Source of the DNA: Cymbidium sinense
Taxonomy: Eukaryota > Streptophyta > Magnoliopsida > Asparagales > Orchidaceae
Assembly: GCA_021442155.1 (NCBI GenBank)
Contig: CM038221.1
Location: 147,179,601-147,243,600 of the forward strand
DNA: 64,000 bases
Reading direction: 5' to 3'
In this document: one piece after another, positions 39,800-51,738 of the stretch
Layout of the letters: each line of letters opens with the position of its first letter
How positions within the stretch are numbered: the first letter of the stretch is position 1
The notes under the pieces: generated by a model
What the model was told of the DNA's origin: nothing
Seen by the model: only the letters and a program-made list of their open reading frames with translations
The model's database searches: none
Position numbers and translations under genes: made by a program

Positions 39800-40330
39800 T
39801 CTTATGTTTGGAACAACATATCACAACTGTCCTCTATATGTTACCACTGAGAGTGATGGTATCTTGATTAATCAAATATTGATTGATACATGTTTTCTAT
39901 CAATCTTATGAGTCTGAAAGTATTAAGAGGATTATCCCTTGATATTCAACATCTTGTGAGGGATAATTGATGGTGCATGATTTTAATGAGAGAGGGTAGA
40001 GAACTTTGGGTTCTTTTATCCTCCCACTCAAATTTCAATTTGTATACAAAGTCAAGTTTCATGTGATCGATGTTGATACATCATTTAGAGCTCTTCTAGG
40101 TCAGCCATGGCTACATGAGAATGATATGGTCCCATCAACTATGCATTAGTATATAAAGTATCTAAGAGATGGAGAACATTTCAGAATTCCTAGCAACCTA
40201 CATTCGTTCTCTGTCCATGAAGCAAAGATTTATGAAGATGCAAAATATTTCATCCCTAAAGAGCTTAAGCCAGCAGAGCCTCTTAAAGTGGTAGCATCCA
40301 CTTCAGAACTGAAAAATAACTTCAGAAGGA
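39800..40330 (+). pseudogene. Element 1 aspartic protease region (decayed)
   Basis: The reading contains ILIDT where the catalytic Asp-Thr-Gly of retropepsins is expected. The glycine is replaced (gatacatgt gives D-T-C). After frame changes it continues to FRALLGQPWLHEN, matching the LLGRPWLH-type C-terminal phrase of Tat proteases. Then comes IPKELKPAEPL before the linker. Catalysis would be lost through the motif change and the stops. Confidence 0.75.
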
Positions 40331-40339
40331 GAAAGAACA

Positions 40340-41246
40340 AAGGAAAAAAAAGGAAGAAAATAAAAGGAAATCTTGACTCTCCCTAAAGCACTTGATTTTA
40401 CATCTAAATTAAGAAGATCAGTTCCTCATTTGGGAAATGACACACAAGAAGAAGAAGATATCCCTGTCAAACCTAAGGGAACTTATAAGCTTTCAAGAAA
40501 AGCAAAGTATAAACTAAGTGAGTCTGATTTAAACTATGATTTTAAATCTACTTATGAAAATAAGATATAAAGAGTCATCTCAAGAAGGATAGCTGACTTG
40601 GCAGTGTTAGATGACTCCTTCATAATTATACCCATCCCGCATCAGTGCTTCAAAGAAATTACTCCATTCGAGGTTCATAATATTAAAGAATTGATAATAT
40701 TCTATGTGCCATCATTGCTTGAGAGTGGTGGAATATAAACTTTATTTTATAAATATGAGGAGTCTCAGTCTCAAAATTTTGATTGGCCTACTCAACATGA
40801 TGATTCTAATGAGATGGTGCCAATGAGAAAACTAGAATACTATCCACCGAAATTACGAAGAATGATACATAAGCTTGGAATTTATATTGGAACTACTAAA
40901 TATAGAACACAAGTTTTTAACAAGATGTGGAGTCAAGGAAGTCCTCAAACATCACAAAGAAGTGATAAGTTTATCACTAAAGGTCTTGGGTTCATCTAAT
41001 ATAAATCTCATAAAAAAAGCTTGCTATAATATAATAGAATTTGAGATTGAAATTAATAGTGATGAAGAAAATGACCTTTATGAAGTTCTTTTTACAAGTG
41101 ATGGAGAAGTAGAAGCCAAGCCTACACCTAAAGAACTAGAAGATGGTGGTCAGATAACTACTATGGATGAGCTCAAAGAAGTCAACCAAATAACTAAGGA
41201 TGATCCTCGTCCAACTTTTGTTAGCACCCTTCTGCCTGATGAGAAA
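40340..41246 (+). pseudogene. Element 1 protease-RT linker, cut by element 2
   Basis: This is an acidic and lysine-rich linker in several frames (40373-40570, 40814-41246). The last frame ends with DELKEVNQITKDDPRPTFVS and LLPDEK, the stretch that in Tat-group polyproteins lies immediately before reverse transcriptase. The reading stops where the next LTR begins (TG at 41247), so the rest of pol should lie on the far side of element 2 if it was not deleted. Confidence 0.75.
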
Positions 41247-44200
41247 TGTTGACCTCACTTTTGGAGTGAGCTCTCAACCTCCTCTCCTTAGACTTAGGAC
41301 TCTTCTAGTCACTAAGAGCTCTTAGCCATAACATACTTTTAGCAATTAGGTGAACACTTAACCTAAGCCTAGAGACTTAGAAGGGTTAATCATAAGATTA
41401 GGCTATGCCTTAGGACTTAAGGAAATCACCTATCATATAGCTTAAACCCAATCCATGTGCACCTTCTTAAATCTAATCAAAATATAAATCTCAAACCAAA
41501 CCTCAAATTCAAAATTAAATTTCAATTCAAATCCAGCTCCAAATGATTCAAGCCCATGATCAAACTCAAACCCCAAAATCCTTCTTAAGCCATTTGAGTT
41601 GGTGCCATGAACCTGGCCAAATCTTAACCCAATTCAACCCAAATTTGATTGATTTGTTATAAATTACTCATAGCTTCAATCATATTCAAAAATATAAACA
41701 AAATCTATACTAAAATCATCAAAACTAAATCAAACTAAATCAAATCCCCCTTTAAGCCCTTTGAACCCACCTTCGTGAGCTTAGCCAAATTTGCCTTCAA
41801 ATCACTTCAAACTCAATTTATTTTCTTATAAATCAATTGCTCCTTTGATTATATTTTCAAATAAAAATGAAATATACATTTAAATGACCAAGACCAAAAT
41901 CAAAATCAAATCAAAACTCAATCTAAGCCCTTTAAACTAATTCTTTGGGCTTGGCCAAATCCTATCTAAATCAAGTCAAAACTAAGGGATTTTCTCTTGA
42001 ATCAATCATTCCTCTAATAACTTATCTAAATATAAATGAGACCTACCATCATCAAACCAAATTCAAGTCAACCGAAGTCAAGCCCAACATAACCCTTTTG
42101 ACTTGAAAGTTTCAAATGAACCAAAATCCATTGAACTCCAAATTGATTGCAGTTGAATTTATATTTCAATCATAGGCTCATATATAAGTTTAACTAAACT
42201 TAAATCAAGTCAAAACCAAGCCAATTGACTCACTTGACCCAAAGTGGCCTAAAGAACCCTTTTGAGTCAAGTTCTAATCCAACTTAAATTAGATTAAACA
42301 AATCCCATCCAAGCCTCATACCAGGACCATTGATCACCCTAGGATGACCAATTGCCATGAATTGGGTCAAACCAAGTCAACTTGGTCATTTGACCAAGTC
42401 AACCCTTTAGTTTAAATGAATTAAAGCTAGTCAAAACTCACCCTGCACCAAATTGGTTGAAACCATTGATTCACATTAACCCATGATCAATGTTTGAACA
42501 TGACTTGACCATCACTTGAGCCAAACCAATCCTAATTGGCCCTTTGACCTAAGTTGACCCAAATTGGCCTAAAAGACCCAATTGGGTCAAATCATGATCC
42601 AACCCAAACTGATTGAAACCAATGGCTTAAGTTCATTCCAAGTTCATTGTTGAACTTGACCAAAGCTATAATTTGATCAATTAGGCCCAACCTAGCCCAA
42701 TTGACCCATTTAGCCCAAATTGACCTAAAGGGTCAACTTGGCCTAAATCCAAATTAAATATAAATTAATTCAAACCAAGGACTACATTCATTTTAAATTA
42801 GCCAATTGAACATGAATCAACCCATAACCCAAGCCAATTTAGCCTATTTTGGTCAAATTGGTCAACTTTATCCATTTGACCCATTTGATTCCAAATGAGC
42901 CAAAATCAATTATAGGCCAAATTAAATCAAATTGATCATACCAAAATACTTTAAATCATCATTTAAACCTAACCTAAGCCTTGGTTTGACCCAATTGGAC
43001 CAATTGGTCAACCTAACCCAACATGACCTAATGTAACCCAAATGACCCAAATTCAGTCCAAAATCCTTTGAAAGCAACCTATGACATCTTGGGAGCTGAT
43101 CAAACCCAACCTAAACTCACTTGGGATCAACCCAAAATTAGCTCAAACCCAATCAAATCTCTCATGGATCCTCCCCCACATAGGATTCCACCCAATCTCA
43201 TTCAATCCACCCATCACTTGTATTCAATGGAGACTGATTTCATAGGCTCAATTTAGGAGCTAGAATCCAAAGTCCCCAATTATCCATCACCTCACAACCA
43301 TCTCCCCATCACCATAAATGGTTATTTTTTTGCCATCCCAAAAATATAGAAAATAGAAGTCTCAAAGATCTTCCTCTGCCCTCATTTCACTCCCCTAGAG
43401 TTCCCAAAATCAAATTTCATCAATTACTCTAAAAAAATAAATCAGATTGAGTTGAAACTTTTAGAGATTAAAATTGAAGTACTTTTAGAGATTAAAATTG
43501 AAGTTAAGATCTACCTACCATAAAAGTATCAAGTCAAAAGGATTTCTAGATTGAGAGATTTTGCATTCTGAAGTTCAAATGGTCTATTTTAACAAAAATA
43601 AATTAATAGATTTTATAAAAATCATGAAAAATAATTTAAATCAATTGAAACTTTAAAAATCATAGCAAATCATAGAAAGTCATAAAAATATAAATAAATA
43701 TTAGTTTTGAAGGAATTTCAGAGGAGAATTAAATAAAAATATTTCAATTGATTTTGAATAATAATTAATGCTTAATTTGGGTTTAACTAAAAACTTAATT
43801 AGCTTAATTACTCCTAATTACTAATTCCAAACTTTTGAGGTTGATTAATAAGATGACCCCTGCCTCCCATAGTTTTCTTGGGATTTATTGCTTGGTTAAT
43901 TAGGAAATTGGTTGTCTTAGCCTTAATTACTTTCTTAATTAATTAGGTGATTAATTAACATGCTAAATAGTAAAGAAACCATTAATAAAACTTGGCAATC
44001 ATTGTATAACAGTGAATGAGCATGGGGAATAAGATTGAGACCTCTTTTCTAATCTTTTACCCTAAGTTCATTTCATTTGAATGGAAATTAATTAATATGG
44101 GATTAATTAATGGTTTGTTTCATTAATTAAAATGACTTAATTAATCAAATTAAAATTATAATTATTCTAGAACTCATCTAATTAAGTTTCTTGGGTAGTT

Positions 44201-45731
44201 CTTTAGGTGTTTATTAACCTAAAGCTATTTAAGGAGATTATGGCTAACCCACATGTGTGGGGAAGCCATAAGTGTACTTAATTATGTTCCTTAATTTAAT
44301 TAACCATTAATTATGAGCTAATTGCATTAGGCCTTTAATTTATTAGGATCATTGCAAATTTATTTTCCATTCATGTGCATATCATGTTGGCTCATAATTA
44401 GTTGGTTAATTAATTTAAGGTAACATAGGTAAGGGGTAATAAATGGAATTAACTCATCACAACTTAATTAAGCTATAAAATCAACGTAATTACCTCTCAT
44501 TGAACCAAATTAATTAACTAATATGGGAATGGGTTAGAAGCAACAAATGATTGAATCTTCTCTCTTCTTTAAATCAAATCAAACATTCAAAACTAACTTG
44601 ATGAAAAGCCTTGGTTTACTTTAAATGGTTGTATTTGATATGATTGTCTTTAAGAATTAGTTTCATTGAATGAACCATGTGTTTTATGTCTTATTATTCC
44701 TTTCCATTCATATTAAATGATGTGTGTCATGTGGTTTCTTGTATTCATGTTTTCAAAATATTTAAATTTAAATGAATTTCCTTTATTTCAAGCTTGCATA
44801 TATTGATTAATCTATGAATATGTGTAGCTTATCTATTTTTCAAAAGTTTATAAATCAACTATAATATTTGGAGTGAGAATAGTTATAAATATTTATAAGT
44901 TTGCATGTGCCTATGGCTTAAAACATGTGATATTGAGTTCTCTTTCTTTAGTCTATATGGATTTACATAAAGTTTGAATGTTAACAAGTGTATAGTCCAT
45001 TTGAAAAGGACACAACATTTGTTTGAATTCATTCCTATGTATTTCTATGTTAGCATTTAGATAAAACTTTAGCTCACATGTATAAATAATTCAATCAAAA
45101 GAAATATAACTTTTGCATAATTTTCTATTCTTGTAGTCACTTGTATATTCATGTGTATTCAAGAATAGTGGGTATATCTAGTTTGGAAATTCCGAGGATG
45201 CGAGGCTTTAAGTAGCCCCAAGGAGGCTTTTACCTCACTCCCCTGATTAACCATGACAAAATATCCACTTAAAACTTTTATACACTTATATGTGCATTTA
45301 GCTAATGAATGCAAATCTTCATCTCAACTTTTGCATGATATCCCATTCTTGTAGTCATTTGTACATCCATGTGTATTCAAGAATAATGGGTATATCTACT
45401 TTAGACATTCTGGAGATGTGAGGCTTTAAGTAGTCCCAAAAATGTTTTTACCTCACTCCACTAGTTAATAATGGCGAAGTATCCACTTAAAACTTTTATA
45501 CACTTGTATGTGCATTTAGCTAATGAATGAAAATCTCTATCTCAACTTTTGCATGATTTTCCATTCTTGTAGTTATTTGTACATCCATGTGTATTCAAGA
45601 ATAGTGGGTATATATAGTCTGGACATTCCAGGGATGCGAGGCTTTAAGTAGCCCTAATGAGGTCTTTACCTCACTCCCCTGGTTAATAATAGTGAAGTAC
45701 TTGCTTAAAACTTTTATACACTTCTATGTGC
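41247..45731 (+). repeat. Element 2 5' LTR, left part
   Basis: This matches 22019 onward and 45732 onward in order and content. It contains the TTGACC-rich block (42380-43010) and ends inside the third unit of a 218-bp tandem array, at the 5-bp sequence tgtgc. Its continuation is at 57121. The full LTR is about 7.0 kb, very long for a plant LTR. Confidence 0.88.
45110..45731 (+). repeat. 218-bp tandem array, interrupted by the solo LTR
   Basis: Units start at 45110, 45328 and 45546 with cttttgcat. Each holds 'cattcttgtagt', 'gtgtattcaagaata', a 'gaggctttaagtag' box and 'cacttaaaacttttataca'. Unit three breaks at tgtgc and resumes at 57121 as tgtgcatttggataatgaat. Confidence 0.9.
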
Positions 45732-48700
45732 TATTGACCTCACTTTTGGAGTGAGCTCTCAACTTCCAATCATAGATCTAGGACTCTTGTAGACACTAAG
45801 AGCTCCTTAGTCTTAAGACACTTCTAGTGATTAGGTGAACACTTAACCTAAGCCTAGAGACTTAGAAGAGTTAGCCATAGGAATAGGTTATGCCTTAAGA
45901 TTTAGGAAAACTTGCCTACCCTATACCCTTAAACCCAATCCTTACTTCCTTCCTCAAACCAACCTCAATTTCAAACCCAAATCATAAATCCAATTCCAAA
46001 TCAAATGATTGAAGCCCATGATTAAATTCAAATTCCAAGACCCTTCCTAAGCCCTTTGATTTTATCTTATGGACTTAGCTTTAACCAAATTCAAATCAAC
46101 CTCAACTCAATTGATTTTCTCAAATATCCATTAAATCTCAAATCAAATCCAAACCCAAATTCCAAATCAAATGATTGAAACATGATCAAATTCAAATTTC
46201 AAAATCGCTTCCTAAGCCATATGAATCACCTTCATATGCTTAGCCAAAACTCCCTTTAAACCAAATAAAACTTGGTTGATTTCTTTACAAATCAATCATT
46301 TATTCATTTATATTCAAAAATATAAATGAAATCCAAATTCAAATAGCTAAAACCAAATTAAACTAAATCTAACTAAATCAAGACCTTTCTTAAGCCATAC
46401 AGACCTACCGCCACAAGCTTAATCAAATCTCAACCCGAATCAACCCAAACTCAATTGATTTCTTTATAAATCAGTTATTCCTTCATTTATATTCACATAT
46501 ATAAATGAAAACCACTCTCAATGACCAAAAATAAATCAAACTAAATCAATTTCCTACTTAAGTCCTTTTTCCCCACATCCTTAAATTTGGTCAAATTTGT
46601 TTCCAAATCACTCCAAACTCAGGTAATTTTCTATGAATCATTTATATCTTCATTTATATTCACAAATATAAAATGAAATACAAATCAAAATGGCCAAACC
46701 AGACCCAAATTAAATCAAATTTCCAAATTTAGCATTTTTAGCTAATTTCTTGAACTTGACTAAATGATATCCAAATCAACTCAAAACTCATGGATTTCTT
46801 CATGATTCAATCATTCCTTCAATCATTGTTCCAAATATAAAACAAACTATAATTATCAAACCAAATCCAAGTCAACTCAAGTCAAGCCCATGTTGACCCC
46901 TTTTGACTTGAAATTTTCATAAGAACCAAAATCTATTTGACTCCAAACTAATTATAATTGGATTCATATCTTCATCATAGGCTCATATATGAGTTCAACT
47001 AAACTTGAATCAAGAAAAACCAAACCAATTGATCTATTTAGGTCCACTTGATCCAAAGTGACCTAAAAGACCTTTTTGAGCCATGTTATAGTCTAACCCA
47101 AATTGGATTGAACTAAGCCCACCCAAACCTCATATCATGATCAATAATCATCCTAGGGTGATCAACTATCTTGAATTGGGTCAAACCAAGTCAACCTTTA
47201 GCCCAATTGAAACCCAAACTAGCCAAAACCCACCATATACCAAATTGATTAAAACCATTAATTCAAACCAATTCATAATCAATGATTGAACATGACCAAA
47301 CCTTCAATTGAGACAAATTAAGTCCAATTGGTCATTTGACCTAAGTTGACCCAAATTGGCCTAAAAAGCCAAAATGGGTCAAATCATGATTTGATCCAAA
47401 TTGATTACAACCAATGGTTCAAGTTCATTCCAAATCATTTATTGAACTTGACCAAAGCCATGATTGAGCCCAATTTGACCAATTGGTCAACTTGACCCGA
47501 CTTAGCCCAATTTGACTTAAATGGTCAAATTGGCCAAAATCTAAATTAAACCTGAATCAAACCAAAACAAAGCCTACAATAATTTTTAATTAACTAATTA
47601 AACATGAACCAACACCTAACCCAACCTAGTCTAGTCAAATTGGTCAACTTAGCCCATTTGACCTATTTGAATCCAAATGAGCCAAAATCAAACCTAAGCC
47701 AAATTAATCAAAACCACTTGAACCAAAACTCTTCAAACTATCATTTAAACCTAACCCAAGCCTTGGTTTGACCCAATTTGACCAATTGGTCAATCCAACC
47801 CAACTTGAACCCAAATGAATCCATTTGGCCATATGAAACTAAACCACCCCAAACCAACCCATGGGACCCTAAGACCTGGCCAAACCCAACCCAATCCAGC
47901 CCTAGATCATTACCAAACATGGCCAAATCCAAGTAAGTACCAACCCAAGGGAATTTACCATTAGACAAGCTCAATGGTAATGGATTCTTGCCATAAAGGC
48001 AAGGTCTACTCTCCCATCACCATGGCAGCCATCCCATTGCCAAGGGTATGCCTAGCCTACCTAGCTCACCCTAGAACCACTAGGATTAGCCATGGACCAA
48101 GGGGAGTTCACCTCCTCCCCTCTCAAGCCAAAACCTAAGCACCCAAAGGACCATCCCAACTCAATCCTCCCATATTTTGTCTTGGGCTCCATGTTATAGC
48201 TTCCTGAACTCCTGGCGAGCCACGTGGAGTTGACAGCGACCCCTCCGATGCCTCGATGGTGGTGAATCGATAGAATTTAAGGGATGGATCCTGTCCATTC
48301 ATCACACTTGATTTTGGGGTACACTCCCTGAATTCGAGTGGCAATTGTCACCATTGGCATTCTCTAAATCCCTTGAGCAATTTTGAAATCCTTCTGAGTT
48401 TCCTAGAGCACCCCAAGCCTCCCTCGATTGGCCATTATTCTCTGCGTTTGAAACTAAAATAGGGGAGACCTCTCTTGATTGAAACCCACCCATTTCTCAA
48501 CCAAACTCCAATTAAACTTGCACACACCTTCACTACACCTAATAAAATCCAAGCAAATCATCCCTTAAGCTCCAAAGTCACTGGAAGCCATACTACAATC
48601 AATACCAAACACCAAATAGGAGGAGCTTGATCCATAGAGTAATCTACCTCAAATCAAGGCTCATACAGCTCAACAGGGATTCATTTCTACCAAATGAAGC

Positions 48701-49870
48701 TACCTCAGTCAATCCTATCGCCGGACATTAGCTCCAGTGAAATTCCTCAAAATCATTGATTTAGGAAAAATATGTTGGTCCTTTTCAAAGTGAACTTGCA
48801 TTTGAGCTCATCTTAGCCATTGGATCCTTGTGGATCCTTCACGTTAAGGTGTGCATTGAGTTTGAAGTAGACTCGAGCTCGGGTGAGCTCAGATCGAGCG
48901 ATCTATGGCGGACGGGCTCCGTCATTCATCGCTCGTAGGAAGATGGATCATGATCCATCTGTTCTGCGTGATTAGAATGGACATGATCAAATTGCATAGA
49001 ATCCCTCTCTATTTCTCCTTAACCACAGATCTAATCGTGGTCATCCGATCTTAGATCAGATGTTCCACGGGAAAGCACGTCCGCCACAATCCTAGTTAGC
49101 CTTCCGATTTAACAACTTAAATACCCTATCCCATTGTGCCACGTGAAAAGCAAGTGCTACGTTAGCAACCACATGGTGCTAATGGGATTAAGGGTTAATT
49201 AGGGATGTTTTAATTAATTTTTAAGCCTGAAAGTTCCTAAAATCATAACTAATCTTAGAAAAATCCAAAAATATGAATGAGAGCTCATTTTAAAGGTATT
49301 TCATAGGAGAATCCAATAAAATTATTATTAATTAATTTTGAATAGTATTTTTTGCTTAATTAAGGTTTAATTAAAAATTTAATTAGCTTAATTACTCTCT
49401 AATTGATTATCTAATTAATTTCAAACTTTCTAGAGATGTTTAGGGGGATAACTTCTACCTTGCCTATTTTTCTTGGAATTTATTGGATAGTTAATTAGAA
49501 AATTAATTTATTAAGCCTTAATTACTCTCTTAACTTAATTAGTGATAATTAATCAAATGAACAGTAAATTGATCCATCAATTGAGTTCATTAGCCCTGTT
49601 AATAGTGTAGAAACTTAGAAAATGGGTTGGGACCCCTCTTCCAATATTTTCTTTAAGTCTTCTTCATTCCATACAACAACAACAATAACAACAACAAGCC
49701 TTAATCCCACTAGGTGGGGTCGGCTACATGAATCCTTCATCTTCATTGTGTCCTATTATGTGTCAATTTCACATTTAATTCAAGTATACTAAGATCATTT
49801 TTTATACATATTAACCAAGTCTTTTTAGGTCTACCTCTACCTTTCTTAACATAAGGCAAATCTAATGCAT

Positions 49871-50404
49871 CTACTCTCCTAATCGGGTCATCGGACGACG
49901 CTTTATGTGGCCAAACCATCTAAGGCAACTCTCCCTAATCTTATCTACCACTAGAGCTACTCCAACTTTTTCCCGAACATACTCATTTTGCATTCTATCT
50001 CTAAGGGTAAAGCCACTCAACCACCTGAGCATCCTCATCTCTGTAACACTTAACTTAGTCTTATGTTTCTCTTTTATTGGCCAACATTCGCCATAAGTCA
50101 TTGCGGGTCTTACCACCATCTTATAAAATTTTTCCTTAAGTTTAACTGGAACTTTTCTATCCCATAATAGGCCAGATGCATTCCTCCACTTCAACCATCC
50201 AACTTGAATTCTACTAATAACATCTCCATCTATTTCACCATCATTTTGAACAATAGAGCCTAAATATCTGAATCGCTCACTCTTATTAATGACTTGATCA
50301 CCTAAAGTGACAACACTACCACTAAAACATCTACAACTAAAATTACACTCCATATATTCAATTTTAGATCTACTTAAATGAAAACCTTTAGTTTGCTTTT
50401 CCAC
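49871..50404 (-). pseudogene. LINE reverse transcriptase, C-terminal part only
   Basis: An open stretch of 177 codons matches the thumb/C-terminal part of RTE reverse transcriptases: KIEYMECNF, RFRYLGSIVQNDGEID, QVGWLKWRNASGLLWDRKVP, CWPIKEKHKTKL, EMRMLRWLSGFTLRDR and LRWFGHIKRRP. The catalytic palm motifs lie in the deleted part, so it cannot polymerise. Its long open frame suggests that this LINE is younger than the LTR around it. Confidence 0.9.
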
Positions 50405-50817
50405 ATTTCAGTTTTCTTTAAAGCTTCACTAACTTATTTACTAATGAATGATAAAATGAAATTCTCTATTTTGTTTTGGTATTAAGATTGCTAAATTCAA
50501 TCGTACTTTCGAACCTTCATTGAAAAGTTTATTAAAATACCCCATCTACCTATTTTCAATATCTTTTCCTAAAAGCACTTTATTATTTTCATCCTTAATA
50601 CCCCTCACTTGAACTATGTCTTTACTTCTCTATCTCTTTGGTTAGCTAACTTATACATACATCTTTCTCTTTAGTATCTAATCTATTGTATAAATCACTA
50701 AAACTAAATTTTTTGCATCATAAATTGCTTTCTTAGAATCTCTACAGCCATTTTATATCTTTCCCAATTCTCAATTTTTACATCTAAACCAAGTTTTATA
50801 ACAATGCTTCTTATTTC

Positions 50818-51738
50818 TTATCTTTTCTTGCACTCGACTCCACCACCAACTATTCTTATTAAAAAGAAGCTTTTCCTTTGGTTGCCAAGCACATCTTTAG
50901 CAACTTGCTTAATTTCACTTGATATTTTTCTCACATACGTTACTTCCTTATGAACATCCCAAACTCTAATTTCTTGTAGCTTGCTCTTAAAAATATTTTT
51001 ATTTGTGTTCTTTAAGTATCCCCATCTAATCCTAGGATAATAATTTAATTTATTTTTTCTCTTACAATCTTTCATCTTAAAATCTAGAACTAATAGTCGA
51101 TGTTGGGTACTTAAAATTTCTCTTGGAATGACCTTACAATCTTTACAATCTAAACGATCTATTTTTCTTATCAAAAAATAATCAATCTGTATTTTATTAG
51201 ATCCATTTTTATAAGTAATAATATGTTCATCTCTTTTCTTAAATAAAGTATTAACAACTATAAAATCATGAGCTAAAGCAAAATCTAATATAGTCCTACC
51301 TTTTTCATTAGTCACTCCAAATCTATAACCACCATGAATACTTTTAAAATCTTCTACCACTCTACCAACATGTCCATTTAAATCTCCCCAATAAATACTT
51401 TTCTTTGGAGGTATCTTTTTTGTATTAATCCTCTAATTTAATTTTTTTTTTGAGCTTACCTCCAAACCTACTTGAGGAGCATAAACACTTATAACATTGA
51501 TAATCTTAGTATCAATAATAATCTTTAAAACTATAATTCTATCTCCACATCTATTAATACTTATAACATTATCCTTCAAACTTTTATCTATAATCACTAC
51601 ACCATTTCTAGTTCTTTTACAATACCAAAGTTTAAAACCTAAACTATCAATCTCCTTGGCCTTCTCACCAACCCATTTAGTTTCTTGAACACATAAAATA
51701 TTTATCTTTCTTTGAACCATAATATCTATTAATTCCAT
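50818..51738 (-). pseudogene. LINE endonuclease (APE-type), frameshifted
   Basis: Exonuclease-endonuclease-phosphatase fold of RTE LINEs, in two frames. The first (51738-51433) contains NILCVQETKWVG with the catalytic glutamate, then IINVISVYAPQ. After a frame change comes GDLNGHVG (about 51390-51366), with the D-x-N pair. The second frame (51360-50818) contains HIITYKNGSNKIQIDYFLI and STQHRLLV, where the usual SDH is changed to TQH. The enzyme would nick target DNA; here it is broken by the frameshift and by the altered C-terminal motif. Confidence 0.85.

Larger units (their letters stand above)
35463..41246 (+). mobile_element. Element 1 interior: Ty3/gypsy (Tat/Ogre-like), truncated before RT
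   Basis: This is the interior of a gypsy-type retrotransposon read left to right: primer binding site, short leader, a decayed N-terminal gag region, Retrotrans_gag domain, aspartic protease, and the acidic linker that precedes reverse transcriptase. It ends abruptly in the conserved phrase DDPRPTFVSTLLPDEK, where the LTR of element 2 starts. RT, RNase H and integrase are not in the window. All frames carry stops or frameshifts. The Tat/Ogre assignment rests on the PBS type and on this pre-RT phrase as I know it from that group. Confidence 0.8.

Noticed and set aside
47741..48493. Minus-strand frames in the LTR (77, 69 and 63 codons)
   Set aside because: They lie in the TTGACC-rich and following LTR sequence, are not kept in the other LTR copies, and have no domain.
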